Assembly (NCBI GenBank): GCA_903907955.1
Contig: CAIVPZ010000070.1
Coordinates: forward strand, 1 to 59,333
From: an uncultured Acetobacteraceae bacterium
GTDB taxonomy: Bacteria > Pseudomonadota > Alphaproteobacteria > Acetobacterales > Acetobacteraceae
Length of the DNA: 59,333 nt
Direction of reading: 5' to 3'
A program made the position numbers and the translations under genes. Each line of letters opens with the position of its first letter. Within the stretch, counting starts at the first letter, position 1. Shown piece after piece: positions 17,152 to 26,271 of the stretch. The notes under the pieces were generated by a model that was given only the letters and a program-made list of their open reading frames with translations, ran no database searches and was not told the origin of the DNA.

Positions 17152-18284
17152 ACCTGCGCCGCCTGTTCGCCATCGCCTTCAAGGAGACGTTGCAGGTCTG
17201 GCGCGACCCGCGCAGCCTTTCCATCGCCCTGCTGATGCCGCTGATGCAGATGGTGCTGCTCGGCTACGGCGTCAGCCTCGACATCAGGCGCGTGCCGCTT
17301 TGCATCTACGACCAGGAACGCAGCCAGACCAGCCGGGAACTGGTGGAGCGGTTCGTGGCCTCCGGCTGGTTCATCGCCGTCCATCATCTGGCCGATGCGC
17401 GGGCGGTGCGCGATGCCATGGACCGCGGCACCTGCGCCGGCGCGGTCACCATTCCGGTGGATTTCTCCCGCGAACTGGCCAGCACCGGCGCCGCCGGGGT
17501 GCAGACGGTGTTCGATGCCACCGACGCCAACACCACCGCGATCGCCATCGGCTATGCGCAGGGCGTGATCGCGCTGGCGGCGGCCGATTTCGCCGCCCGC
17601 TGGGCCGCCGCGCACGGCACCCGGCCGCCCGCCGCGGGCCGCGTCGATCTGCAGCCGCGGGTCTGGTTCAACGAGACGCTGGACAGCCGCAACTTCATCA
17701 TCCCTGGCGTCGTCGCCGTCATCCTCGGCCTGGTCGGCGCACAACTCACCTCGCTCACCGTCGCGCGCGAGTGGGAACGCGGCACGATGGAGCAGCTTAT
17801 CTCCACCCCGGTGACCGCGCTGGAGGTGATGACCGGCAAGCTGATTCCCTATTTCGCGATCGGCGCGTTCAATTCGGCGTTCTGCCTCTGCGTCAGCGTT
17901 TTCTGGTTTCAGGTGCCGTTCCGCGGCGGCCTTGGCACGCTGGTGCTCACCACCTTCCTGTTTACGCTGGTGGTGATGGGCATCGGCTATCTGGTTTCGG
18001 TGCGCATCCGCAGCCAGCTTGGCGCCAGCCAGGTGGCACTCATTCTTACCATGCTGCCGACCAGCCTGTTATCGGGCTACACCTTCCCGATCGACCAGAT
18101 GCCGGCGCCGATCCAGGCGGTGACCCTGCTGGTGCATGCGCGCTATTACGTGACCATCCTGCGGGCGGTGTTTCTGAAGGGCAGCACGGTGCTGGATCTG
18201 GCGGTGCCGATCCTGGCGCTGGTGCTGTATGCGGCGGCGATCGTCTGGATCGCCGCCCGCGCCTTCCGCAAGCGGCTGGATTAG
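17148..18284 (+). CDS. ABC-2 type permease (first)
   Basis: This 378-residue membrane protein has one N-terminal helix (LSIALLMPLMQMVLLGYG), a large periplasmic domain (about residues 45-180), and five C-terminal helices. EWERGTMEQLISTPVTALEV is the ABC-2 family hallmark, and WFNETLDSRNFIIPG follows the YbhS/YhhJ pattern. ATG 17148 overlaps the second ATPase by four bases. It should pair with the next permease to form a heterodimeric export channel. Confidence 0.93.
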   Translation: MNLRRLFAIAFKETLQVWRDPRSLSIALLMPLMQMVLLGYGVSLDIRRVPLCIYDQERSQTSRELVERFVASGWFIAVHHLADARAVRDAMDRGTCAGAVTIPVDFSRELASTGAAGVQTVFDATDANTTAIAIGYAQGVIALAAADFAARWAAAHGTRPPAAGRVDLQPRVWFNETLDSRNFIIPGVVAVILGLVGAQLTSLTVAREWERGTMEQLISTPVTALEVMTGKLIPYFAIGAFNSAFCLCVSVFWFQVPFRGGLGTLVLTTFLFTLVVMGIGYLVSVRIRSQLGASQVALILTMLPTSLLSGYTFPIDQMPAPIQAVTLLVHARYYVTILRAVFLKGSTVLDLAVPILALVLYAAAIVWIAARAFRKRLD

Positions 18285-18288
18285 CAGC

Positions 18289-19419
18289 GTGTTCGAGCGC
18301 CTGCACGTCATGCTGGTGAAGGAGTTCCTCGAACTCCGGCGCGACCGCTGGGCGATGGTCCGGCTGATCGTGCCGCTGCTGATCCAGGCGCTGGTGTTCG
18401 GCTATGCCGCCACCTTTACCGTCAACCACGTGGCGACAGTGGTGCTGGACCTCGATCGCAGCCAGGCCAGCCGCACCCTGGTTTCGCATTTCGCGGCGAA
18501 CGGCAGGTTCGACATCGTGGAGATGGCGGCGACGCAGCAGGCGGTGACGCACGCCATCGACACCGGCCGGGCGGTGGTGGCCATCGTCATCCATGCCGGC
18601 TTCGCCGCGAAGCTGGCCAACGGACGCAGTGCCCCGCTGGCGATTGCGGTGGACGGCACCAATTCGAACACCGCGCTGATCGCGCTCGGCTATGTCAGCC
18701 TGATCGTGGCGCGGTTCGAGGCCGAGGCGATGGCGCATGGCTGGCCGGTGCCGGGCGAGACGGCCTCATCCGGCGCTGATGTTCCGTTGCAGGAACGTCC
18801 CTGGTTCAACCAGGGGCTGGATGACCGCTGGTTCTTCATCCCCGGCGTGATCGGCACGCTGACGCTGATTCAGGTGGTGAGCCTGACGGCGCTGGCGGTG
18901 GTGCGCGAACGCGAGGTGGGGACGCTGGAGCAGATCATGGTCAGCCCGATCCGGCCGTTCGAGTTCATCCTCGGCAAGACGGTGCCGTTCTTCCTGATCG
19001 GTCTTGGCGATGTGGTGCTGGTGACGGTGTTCGGCGTGCTGTGGTTCGGCATTCCGTTCGTCGGCAGCCCGCTGGTGATGCTGCTCGGGTCATCGTTGTT
19101 TCTGCTGGCGGCGCTGGGGCTGGGGCTGTTGCTGTCCACCCTGGCGCGCACGCAGCAGCAGGCGTTTGCGCTGAACTTCTTCCTGGTGAACCCGTTCTTC
19201 ATTCTCTCGGGATTCGCCTTCCCGATCGCCGCCATGCCGCCGGTGCTGCAATGGTTCACGCTGATCAATCCGTTGCGGTATTTTCTGGTGGTGATCCGCG
19301 CGGTGTTCCTGAAGGGGGTGGGGATCGACGTGCTGTGGCCCGATCTGCTGGCCATGGGGGCGCTTGGGGCGGGGATGCTGGCGCTGAGTGTGCTGCGGTT
19401 CCGCAAGTCACTGGATTGA
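18289..19419 (+). CDS. ABC-2 type permease (second)
   Basis: This 376-residue paralogue of the previous permease has the same topology and the conserved block REREVGTLEQIMVSPIRPFE. The Asn/Trp motif WFNQGLDDRWFFIPG precedes the C-terminal helices. The GTG at 18289, four bases after the upstream stop, gives the best alignment to its partner, and ATG 18310 is an alternative. It ends the exporter operon. Its last 12 bp overlap the end of the converging ligase-like gene, so there is no room for a terminator between them. Confidence 0.92.
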   Translation: MFERLHVMLVKEFLELRRDRWAMVRLIVPLLIQALVFGYAATFTVNHVATVVLDLDRSQASRTLVSHFAANGRFDIVEMAATQQAVTHAIDTGRAVVAIVIHAGFAAKLANGRSAPLAIAVDGTNSNTALIALGYVSLIVARFEAEAMAHGWPVPGETASSGADVPLQERPWFNQGLDDRWFFIPGVIGTLTLIQVVSLTALAVVREREVGTLEQIMVSPIRPFEFILGKTVPFFLIGLGDVVLVTVFGVLWFGIPFVGSPLVMLLGSSLFLLAALGLGLLLSTLARTQQQAFALNFFLVNPFFILSGFAFPIAAMPPVLQWFTLINPLRYFLVVIRAVFLKGVGIDVLWPDLLAMGALGAGMLALSVLRFRKSLD

Positions 19420-21291
19420 TCGCGGCGGCCGGGCGGATGCGCGCCGCGTCGCGATGGCGGCAAAGCAGACGAGGTAGAACAGGGCCGACAGGCGCGGTGT
19501 TTCAAACAGGTCGTCGAACAATCCGGAGAACAGAAACGCCGCCACCGCGCCCACCACCGGCGCCGCCGCGATCATGCCGCCGCGCAGCAACGCGAACGCC
19601 GCCGCCAGCGTCACGCCGATCAGGAGGGCGTAGGCACCGAGGCCGAGCAGGCCGGTCTCGGTGAACAACGCGAAATACTGGTTCTTGATACGCCACGCCT
19701 CGTGGTCGTCGTCGGTGAAGAACCACCGCGCGAGACCGTCGCGGAAATCGCCGTTGGCCAGCAGCTCCGCGCCCCCGCTGGTCCGCACCGACACGGAGCG
19801 GAGGTCAACGACGTCGCCGGCCTCGCCGTAGACGGAGAGTTCCACGGTGCGGCCCAGCACACCGAACAGGCGCGGCGCGCCGTAGCTTCCCGTCGCCATC
19901 CGCGCGGTGGCGGTGTGCCATTCGTCCGGCGCCGCGGCGGCCAGCGGCGCGCCGGTGCAATCCACCGAATACAGCAGCCATTTTTCGCACAGCACCACTG
20001 CCGCGCTCCGGCCGGTGCGGGTACGGGACGTCACGGCAATGGTCAGCACGTCACCCGGCACGACGGCGATCTTCTGTCCCAGATACAGCGGGGAGCGGAT
20101 TTCAAGACGGACGAACGGCGCCTGCCCGTCAGCCAGCAGGACGATATTGGTTGCCTTGTGCACGATATTGGCCGCGCCGAGGGCGTTGCGCGGGTAGGTG
20201 CCGATGCCGGTGCCGAACAGCGCCGCTTCCGGCGAGAGGTCGTTGGTCGCCAGCCCGGCCAGCCAGCTGCGCTCGCGGTGGCCGAAATCCGGCGTGACCG
20301 ACTGCAGGCGGGTTGCCATCATCGGCGTGTTGATCCCGACCCAGACGCTGGCGGCAATGCCGGCGGCGGCCAGCCCGGCAACGACGAACGGCCGGACGCG
20401 GTGCAGGCCGCGCGCGACAGGGATGCTGGCCACGAAGGTCGCGACGGCGCCGACAAAGGCGGCGCCATAGGCGGCGCGCGCATAGGTGACGACCAGGGCG
20501 TAGCCGGCGAGCGTGGCGATGGCGATGGCGAGCAGCCAGGCGAGGCTGCGCCTGCTGGCGAGCGGGACGATGAGGAAGGGGATCGCCAGCGCGATATGCG
20601 CGCCAATCAGCCCGCCGCCGATATGCATCGCCGCGATCGCGCCGATGACGCGGTAACCCGTCTCGCCATCGAACACGCCGACGAACAGGGCGCGCTCCAC
20701 CAGCACGGACAGGCTGATGGCGGCGAGCGCCAGGCACATGCCGTAGCCGAGGCGCGTCAGCACATCGCCATGGGTCCGCGCGCGGGCGAGCAGGAACGGC
20801 AGCAGGCCAAGCCCGATCGCGACGCCCTTGCTGATCCGCCAGGCGTTCTGCGGCATCAGGTAAGGGGTCGCGGAGCCGCCGGGAAGTCCCGGCGCGGCCA
20901 GGCCGAGGGCCACGCCAACGGTGGTCGCGACCACCAGCGTCGCGATCAGGGCGGTGCCGGCACGCCCGAGGGCAAGATCGCCGGGGCGCGGCGGCGCCCG
21001 GGCCGCCAGGACGCCGAGCGTGGCGATCACGAACGGATCGCTCTCGTCGGCAAACATCCATCCCGACCAGGGCGCGAGATTGAGCGTGGCGAGAATGGCC
21101 GGCAGCACCGCCAGCCAGAGCGCCGGCAGCCGCCACAGCAACGCCGCATAAACCAGAGTCGCCGCGGCGAGCGCGTTGCCCGCCGCCGGGTTGGCCCAGG
21201 CAAACAGGCAGGCTGCCGCCACGCAGGCGAGGGCGAAGATGGCGCCCGGCAGCGTGGCGGGAGCCATGCCTGCAGCTGGGGTTACCGCCAT
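19408..21291 (-). CDS. O-antigen ligase-like polytopic membrane protein with periplasmic insert
   Basis: The 627-residue protein has about ten predicted N-terminal helices, then the Wzy/WaaL-type motif FGTGIGTYPRN. A largely hydrophilic region of about 170 residues (20165-19680) follows, with beta-rich character and an NGDFRDGLARWF segment resembling carbohydrate-binding modules. The family's later motif NQYFALFTETGLLGLGAY then appears, and three more helices. This suggests a glycan polymerase or ligase with a jelly-roll-like domain in its large periplasmic loop. The start ATG 21291 overlaps the upstream VanZ-like gene by 10 bp. The substrate is unknown. Confidence 0.8.
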   Translation of the reverse strand: MAVTPAAGMAPATLPGAIFALACVAAACLFAWANPAAGNALAAATLVYAALLWRLPALWLAVLPAILATLNLAPWSGWMFADESDPFVIATLGVLAARAPPRPGDLALGRAGTALIATLVVATTVGVALGLAAPGLPGGSATPYLMPQNAWRISKGVAIGLGLLPFLLARARTHGDVLTRLGYGMCLALAAISLSVLVERALFVGVFDGETGYRVIGAIAAMHIGGGLIGAHIALAIPFLIVPLASRRSLAWLLAIAIATLAGYALVVTYARAAYGAAFVGAVATFVASIPVARGLHRVRPFVVAGLAAAGIAASVWVGINTPMMATRLQSVTPDFGHRERSWLAGLATNDLSPEAALFGTGIGTYPRNALGAANIVHKATNIVLLADGQAPFVRLEIRSPLYLGQKIAVVPGDVLTIAVTSRTRTGRSAAVVLCEKWLLYSVDCTGAPLAAAAPDEWHTATARMATGSYGAPRLFGVLGRTVELSVYGEAGDVVDLRSVSVRTSGGAELLANGDFRDGLARWFFTDDDHEAWRIKNQYFALFTETGLLGLGAYALLIGVTLAAAFALLRGGMIAAAPVVGAVAAFLFSGLFDDLFETPRLSALFYLVCFAAIATRRASARPPRSIQ

Positions 21292-22625
21292 CCGCCGGAA
21301 AACCGGCCGGGGGTGGCGCCGGGCGGCGTCGGCCACAGGCTGCCGCACACCTTCGCCACGCCCCATGCGCTGGCGGCCGCGAAGACGGCGTTGGCGAAAT
21401 CCGGGGCGAAACCCGGCTTCAGCATGCGGCCGAGTTCGAGGCCGATTGCGAAGACGGCGGCGAGGCCGGCGGCCGTCGGCGGCCCCCAGGGGCGCGACCC
21501 CACGCGCAGCCACAGCATCATGCCGATCGGCGCGAACATGACGACATGCAGGGCCGCGGCGGCCATCGCATGCGCCTTGGAGACGATGTAGGACTGGAAG
21601 AACGGCAGCAGCATGCGCGGGTCAAGCGTGGCCCACGCGACATCGAAACGCTGCCAGGGCCCGTGCAGGAGTTCCTTCACCTCCAGCACCGCGAGCACAT
21701 AGAAGATGGCCGCCGGCCAGACGAAACCACGCAGCCGGCGCCGCAGCCGCTGCATGTCCTGCCGCGCCAGCCAGCGCACGCCGACCACGCCGCATACCAT
21801 TCCCGCAACCTGCAGCGGCAACGAGTTGGGCATCCCGCCCAGCACCAGCCGCACGCCGTCCACCACCGCAAGCCCGGCCAATCCCGGCGCAACCGCGCCA
21901 GCCGTGCCGGCAGCCGGCCGGCGCAGCGCGAGCAGCGCGCCGACCGGCAGCAGGGCGGCGAACTGGGCGGCGGCGAGGCCGAGAGTCTTAGCCAGCCCCG
22001 CCCCCGTCGGCCAGGCCCAGAGCATGGCCCAGGCCCGTTGGGCGAGCGTGGAGGCGTCGAGCGTGACGTCGAAATGAAACAGCACGAAGCCGATCAGCGC
22101 CAGGGTATACAGCCAGAGCGCCGCCAGCAGCGCCCGCCGCCCGCCGCCCGCCAGCGCGAGCAGATTGCGTTGCATAACCAGAAAGAAAACAACCCCGATC
22201 AGGGCGCCGAGGCTTTGCGCAAGGATGTAGTTGAGGGTCACGGTGCGCGGCGGGAAGAACAACTGCGCGTATTTCACCGCGAGCACGAAACCGATGCAGA
22301 CCGGCAGCGCCAGCGCGGCGGCCAGAAGCAGCGCGGCCGGACGGCGCGCCGGGCCGAGTGCGCCCGTCGTCAGCACGCCGAGCGGCACCAGCATCAGCAG
22401 GTTCGCCATCCAGTCCGGTCGCTGGTCATCGCCGACAACTGCGTAGCGCGACGCCAGCAGCTGCTGCCACGCCACCGCCGGATCGATCGGCACGAAATGC
22501 AATCCGAGCGGGGTGATGATCGTGCTCGCGTACAGAATGGACGCCGCGTAGATGATCGCCCAGGCGGCCCAGTTCCCGCGCCAGTGCAGCGCTGCGGGCA
22601 CCGGCATCACCCTACCGGATGCCAC
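21282..22625 (-). CDS. VanZ-like integral membrane protein
   Basis: The 447-residue protein has about ten hydrophobic segments and appears to carry two VanZ-like modules. The first has DWMANLLMLVPLGVL and YAQLFFPPRTVTLNYI. The second, C-terminal, has LHVVMFAPIGMML and ELGRMLKPGFAPDFANAVFA. VanZ proteins have no defined enzymatic reaction; homologues lie in envelope and exopolysaccharide loci. It is upstream of and overlaps the ligase-like gene, so they are coupled. It starts at 22625, or at internal Met 22607. A divergent VanZ-like gene follows across a 344 bp gap. Confidence 0.8.
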   Translation of the reverse strand: MASGRVMPVPAALHWRGNWAAWAIIYAASILYASTIITPLGLHFVPIDPAVAWQQLLASRYAVVGDDQRPDWMANLLMLVPLGVLTTGALGPARRPAALLLAAALALPVCIGFVLAVKYAQLFFPPRTVTLNYILAQSLGALIGVVFFLVMQRNLLALAGGGRRALLAALWLYTLALIGFVLFHFDVTLDASTLAQRAWAMLWAWPTGAGLAKTLGLAAAQFAALLPVGALLALRRPAAGTAGAVAPGLAGLAVVDGVRLVLGGMPNSLPLQVAGMVCGVVGVRWLARQDMQRLRRRLRGFVWPAAIFYVLAVLEVKELLHGPWQRFDVAWATLDPRMLLPFFQSYIVSKAHAMAAAALHVVMFAPIGMMLWLRVGSRPWGPPTAAGLAAVFAIGLELGRMLKPGFAPDFANAVFAAASAWGVAKVCGSLWPTPPGATPGRFSGGWR

Positions 22626-22969
22626 GCCGGCCGTGTCCCGGGTTCGCCCGAACGCCGATGCTGCAGGAAGCTGTCCAGGGTGCGCGACGACGGATCGGGT
22701 GATGCGCGGCCGAAGGGGCGGCGGATTTGTCGGCGATCATGGCTGTCCCGTTCGATACCCAGCGCAGGCTAGACGGTTCACGGCCATCAGGCAAACGCCT
22801 GCGGTCGCTCCCATGGCGCGCGCAGTGATGTGCGCCATCCGGATCACGGCAACCATATGAGGCTTGCAACTCCCGGGTCTGCGGCGGTCCGCAAGCCGGA
22901 TGCCGCCCCCGGCCGAGGGATGCCTTCGACCGACGGGATGACATATCGACTGCGGTTTGAATTGCTGGG
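22626..22969. other. Divergent intergenic region between two VanZ-like genes
   Basis: This 344 bp lies between the start of the minus-strand VanZ-like gene (22625) and the GTG start of the plus-strand one (22970), so both promoters should be here. No gene-like frame, repeat copy or clear operator is visible to me. Confidence 0.5.
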
Positions 22970-24199
22970 GTGGCGATGCGTGGCCATGATGTTTCAAATT
23001 CTTCGTGCGCCCCTGGCGGCGGCGAATTGCCAAGGCGCGGCTATGCAATCGCACTGGTTCTCGTTGTGCTGTTCATCCTTTATGGCTCGCTCTATCCCTT
23101 CGAGTACAATGAGCGGGTCTATCCTGGCGGGCCGGTCGCCTACCTGCTGAGCACATGGCGCGACTGGGACGGGGGCACCGACCTCCTGTCCAACATATTG
23201 CTCTATATCCCCTTCGGCTGCTTCGCGGCGCTCGCGCTGCCCACCGGCAGCCCTGGCATCGTACGCGTACCCGCAGCCACGCTCGGCGGCGCGCTGCTGT
23301 CCGTTTGCATGGAAACGGCCCAGTTCTACGAACCGGCGCGGTTTACCTCGATGGGCGACGTGTACGCCGACAGCATCGGTTCGGCCCTGGGGGCGGTTGC
23401 CGCCGCGATCGCCGGCGCCGGCGCGCGCTGGCCGCTCGTTGGCGCGCTCTTCGCACACCAACGCGCGGCGATGCTGCTTTTCATGTGGGCGAGCTACCGC
23501 CTTTATCCCTATGTGCCGGCAATCAATCTGCACAAGCTGGCAAATAACGTGCAGGCGCTTCTGGCTGCCCAGAGCCTGCCGCTTGACGTTTTCGCGCGTT
23601 TCGCCATCATCTGGATGTTCATCGGCAGTATCCTTGACTCGCTGTACGGCTTCCGGCGCTGGCTGCTGCTGTTTCCGCTGCTTGCCGGCAGCGAGTTCGT
23701 CGCCCGTCTCCTGATCATCTCCGTCGATCTGAAGCTGGCTGACATCGCCGGTGCGGCGGCTGCCTTCGCCCTCTGGCTGCTGCTGTGCTGGCTGCCCTGG
23801 CGCTTCTCGCTCCTGTCCCTTGCCCTCGCCGCACTGATCGCGACGTTGCGGCTGGCCCCCTTCACGTTCGAGCCGGCGGGCCGGCGATTCGGCTGGGTGC
23901 CGTTCCACAGCATCATGTACGGCTCTGGCGGCGTTGCCATTCAGTCGTTCTGTGAAAAATTCTATCTGTATGGCGGCCTGATCTGGCTGCTGTGCCGGGC
24001 GGGCATGAAGCTCGGGGTCGCCACCTGGCTGACCGCGCTGGTGCTGTTCGCCACCAGCTATGCCGAAACCCACCTGCCGGGACGCTCGGCGGAGATTACC
24101 GATGCGGTGATGGCGTTGATGATCGGCGGTGCGTTCGCCTTGTTTCCCTCTGGCGCTGCTGCGCAAGCAAGCAGCGGCCCCCTCGACCGAATTCCTTAA
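22970..24199 (+). CDS. VanZ-like integral membrane protein (divergent)
   Basis: This 409-residue, multi-helix protein has a clear VanZ module near its N-terminus. LLSNILLYIPFGCFAAL is followed by METAQFYEPARFTSMGDVYA, with the conserved E..Q and D positions. The C-terminus repeats the pattern as YAETHLPGRSAEITDAVMAL, so it is also a double-module protein. The start is GTG 22970, with ATG 22976 close behind. It diverges from the VanZ/ligase-like pair and is probably functionally linked to it. The stop is followed four bases later by an intergenic repeat. Confidence 0.8.
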   Translation: MAMRGHDVSNSSCAPGGGELPRRGYAIALVLVVLFILYGSLYPFEYNERVYPGGPVAYLLSTWRDWDGGTDLLSNILLYIPFGCFAALALPTGSPGIVRVPAATLGGALLSVCMETAQFYEPARFTSMGDVYADSIGSALGAVAAAIAGAGARWPLVGALFAHQRAAMLLFMWASYRLYPYVPAINLHKLANNVQALLAAQSLPLDVFARFAIIWMFIGSILDSLYGFRRWLLLFPLLAGSEFVARLLIISVDLKLADIAGAAAAFALWLLLCWLPWRFSLLSLALAALIATLRLAPFTFEPAGRRFGWVPFHSIMYGSGGVAIQSFCEKFYLYGGLIWLLCRAGMKLGVATWLTALVLFATSYAETHLPGRSAEITDAVMALMIGGAFALFPSGAAAQASSGPLDRIP

Positions 24200-24202
24200 G
24201 TA

Positions 24203-24257
24203 ATGGGTTCCAAGGGGCCGCTGCCCCTTGGCGGGTCCAGGGCAGCGCCCTGGCCTT
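24203..24257. repeat. GC-rich tandem-hairpin intergenic repeat
   Basis: This is a standard two-hairpin copy in the right-hand orientation: CCAAGGGGCCGCTGCCCCTTGG, then GCGGGTCCAGGGCAGCGCCCTGG. It lies between the converging ends of the VanZ-like gene and the 80-residue membrane protein, and could serve both as terminator. Confidence 0.8.
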
Positions 24258-24499
24258 TACTTGCCCATGCCACGCCGCCGCCCCCCGGCAGCATCGGCCG
24301 CATAAGCCACGTTGCCGAGCAGGATGGCCACATACCCGAAGAACAAAGCCCCCCCAAGCACCACAAACGACGTCCCAGGCCATGCCCGCACGGCCAGCCC
24401 GTTGACCGCGGTCCATCCCAGCAGCCCGAGGGCCAGCGCGCCGTCATCGACGAACAGGGCAACGATCCCCAGCACGATCGCGCGCAGGGCGGTCATCAT
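24257..24499 (-). CDS. Small two-helix membrane protein (hypothetical)
   Basis: This 80-residue protein has two hydrophobic segments (residues about 5-40 and 43-66) and a short basic tail RRRGMGK. Its ATG overlaps the upstream gene's stop (ATGA), which argues it is translated with it. No family is recognised. It may be an accessory subunit of the preceding membrane protein, but that is inferred only from coupling. Confidence 0.6.
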   Translation of the reverse strand: MMTALRAIVLGIVALFVDDGALALGLLGWTAVNGLAVRAWPGTSFVVLGGALFFGYVAILLGNVAYAADAAGGRRRGMGK

Positions 24500-25236
24500 C
24501 GGGCGGCCAGGGCGGTCGCCGCCCGCGCGCCGAGCAGGCCGGCGGTCAGCAGGCCGGCGGCCAGCACCAGCAAGGCAAGATCCCCCCCGGGCCAGGCGAC
24601 CCTGAGGCCCTCGCCGGTCCAGTAGATGCCGAACGCCGAGATCAGCACGCCAACCGCGAATTTCAGCGTGTTCTCCGGCACCCGTGCCAGCGGCCTGTGC
24701 ACCGCGGCGGCGATGGCGAGCACCAGCAGCGCGGCGGCGGCTGCTCCGGCGGCGGCCGGCAGCAGCAGCCCCGGCCCGCCGGCGGAAACGGCGATGACGA
24801 TGAAAGCGACCTCGGTTCCCTCCAGCAGCACCGATTTGAAGGCGGTGATGGTGGCAACCGGGTCGAGGCCCCAGCCCGCCGAGTGGCGGGCGAGGCGGAG
24901 ATTGGCGGCCTCGCTGCGGAAGATCGCTTCCTCGTCATGCAGCGCGATCACCCCGGCGCTGCGCAGGATGGCTTTGCGCAGCCAGCGCATGCCGAACAGC
25001 AGCAGCAGCAGCCCGACCACGAGCTGCATCGCCTGCTGCGGCATCTGCGCGAGTGCCGGGCCGAGCGCCAGCACCAGCGCGGCCAATACCAGCAGCGCAA
25101 GCGCCGTGCCGCTGAGGGCGGACCGCCATCCCCGCACCGTGCCGACGGCGAGCACGATGGTGGCAGCCTCCACGAACTCGACGAACGAGGCGAGGAACGC
25201 GGCGAGGAGTGTCGGGGCAGCCTGCAGCCAGGTCAT
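24496..25236 (-). CDS. Polytopic membrane protein, COG4280-like
   Basis: This 246-residue protein has about seven hydrophobic segments. Acidic motifs sit inside the first and fourth helices: ASFVEFVEAATIVLAVG and FKSVLLEGTEVAFIVIAV. This repeated E-x-x-E pattern resembles cation-transporting families with two homologous halves, such as GDT1/UPF0016 and FTR1-like permeases. The best match I can recall is the uncharacterised COG4280 group. Metal transport is therefore a reasonable guess, not a finding. It is coupled to an 80-residue membrane protein downstream. Confidence 0.65.
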   Translation of the reverse strand: MTWLQAAPTLLAAFLASFVEFVEAATIVLAVGTVRGWRSALSGTALALLVLAALVLALGPALAQMPQQAMQLVVGLLLLLFGMRWLRKAILRSAGVIALHDEEAIFRSEAANLRLARHSAGWGLDPVATITAFKSVLLEGTEVAFIVIAVSAGGPGLLLPAAAGAAAAALLVLAIAAAVHRPLARVPENTLKFAVGVLISAFGIYWTGEGLRVAWPGGDLALLVLAAGLLTAGLLGARAATALAAR

Positions 25237-25494
25237 GTTTCACTCTCAGTAAAAGGAGATTTATTATACCACGCGGCGGAAGAATTCATCCACCGCATCA
25301 TCGCCGGCCATCCGCGCCGATCCGCCCTGGCGGGCGCGGCGACGGGATGGCTGGACAATACCATCGGCAAAGGTGCACCTGACATCCGCCCGCCCGATCG
25401 CCTATGCTCCGTGTTCAAGAAAAATCGTGAGAAACCCCAGTATGATGATGCCAGGCCTACCGCCGGAAACGGTGCCGGTTCGGAGCCGGAATCC

Positions 25495-26253
25495 TTGACC
25501 GACCCCGCCATCAGCCTGATGGTGTTCGGCGTCCTCGTCGGATCGGCAATGGGCGGCGCGGTTGTGCGCGCCCGCGCCCCTGGCAACCTGGTATCGCTCG
25601 AGACGCGCGATGTGATCCGGCGCGTCATCAGCCTGATCGTCGTGCTGGCGGCGCTGATGCTGGGCATGAGCATCGCCGCGCTGAAAACCACCTTCGACAG
25701 CGCCGACCGCGACATCCGCCGGCTCGGGTCGCAGATCGAGGAGCTGGACCGCTCGCTGCGCCGCATCGGCCCGCCCGCGGTGGAGGCCCGTCAGTTGCTG
25801 TTCCGCTACAACGCCGTGCTGGTCCGCGACACCTTCGGCGACCTGGACGCCCCGTTCCGCGGCGAGCCGCGCGACGCCAACGAACTGCAGGACGAGCTGG
25901 AGTCGGCGCTGGAGCGCCTCACCGCCGGCCCCTCGGTTCAGCGGGTGGTCATTCAGGCCCAGGCGATACTGCATGCCATCGCGCAGACGCGCTGGACCAT
26001 GGAGGAGGGGATCGGCACGTCGATCTCGAACTGGCAGCTCAGTGTACTCGTGTTCTGGCTGATGCTGATCTTTGCCGGGCTCGGCCTGATCGCACCGCGC
26101 AATGTCCTGGTGGTGATCGTGCTGCTGCTGTGCGCGGTGGCGCTGGCCGGCGCGGTGTTCCTGCTCACCGAGTTCGACGATCCGTTCAAGGGCGTCATCA
26201 CGGTTTCCGGCCAGCCCTTGCTGAACGCCCTGCACGCGCTCGCGGATAACTGA
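25495..26253 (+). CDS. DUF4239-like membrane protein
   Basis: The 252-residue protein begins, from the favoured TTG 25495 with GGAG about 8 bases before it, LTDPAISLMVFGVLVG. ATG 25519 is the alternative. It has two N-terminal helices, a soluble coiled region (TTFDSADRDIRRLGSQIEEL, then LDRSLRRIGPPAVEARQLL), and two C-terminal helices ending in a FDDPFKGVITVS motif. This layout matches bestrophin-like DUF4239 proteins, whose role is unknown. It stands alone between divergent and convergent neighbours. The open frame extends 5' for hundreds of bases but lacks family resemblance there. Confidence 0.75.
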   Translation: MTDPAISLMVFGVLVGSAMGGAVVRARAPGNLVSLETRDVIRRVISLIVVLAALMLGMSIAALKTTFDSADRDIRRLGSQIEELDRSLRRIGPPAVEARQLLFRYNAVLVRDTFGDLDAPFRGEPRDANELQDELESALERLTAGPSVQRVVIQAQAILHAIAQTRWTMEEGIGTSISNWQLSVLVFWLMLIFAGLGLIAPRNVLVVIVLLLCAVALAGAVFLLTEFDDPFKGVITVSGQPLLNALHALADN

Positions 26254-26271
26254 GGCCATGGGGGGGACCGC

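Noticed and set aside
25253-25494. Coding extension of the DUF4239-like protein to the left
   Set aside because: The frame is open, but the translation lacks family features and overlaps the promoter region between divergent genes.
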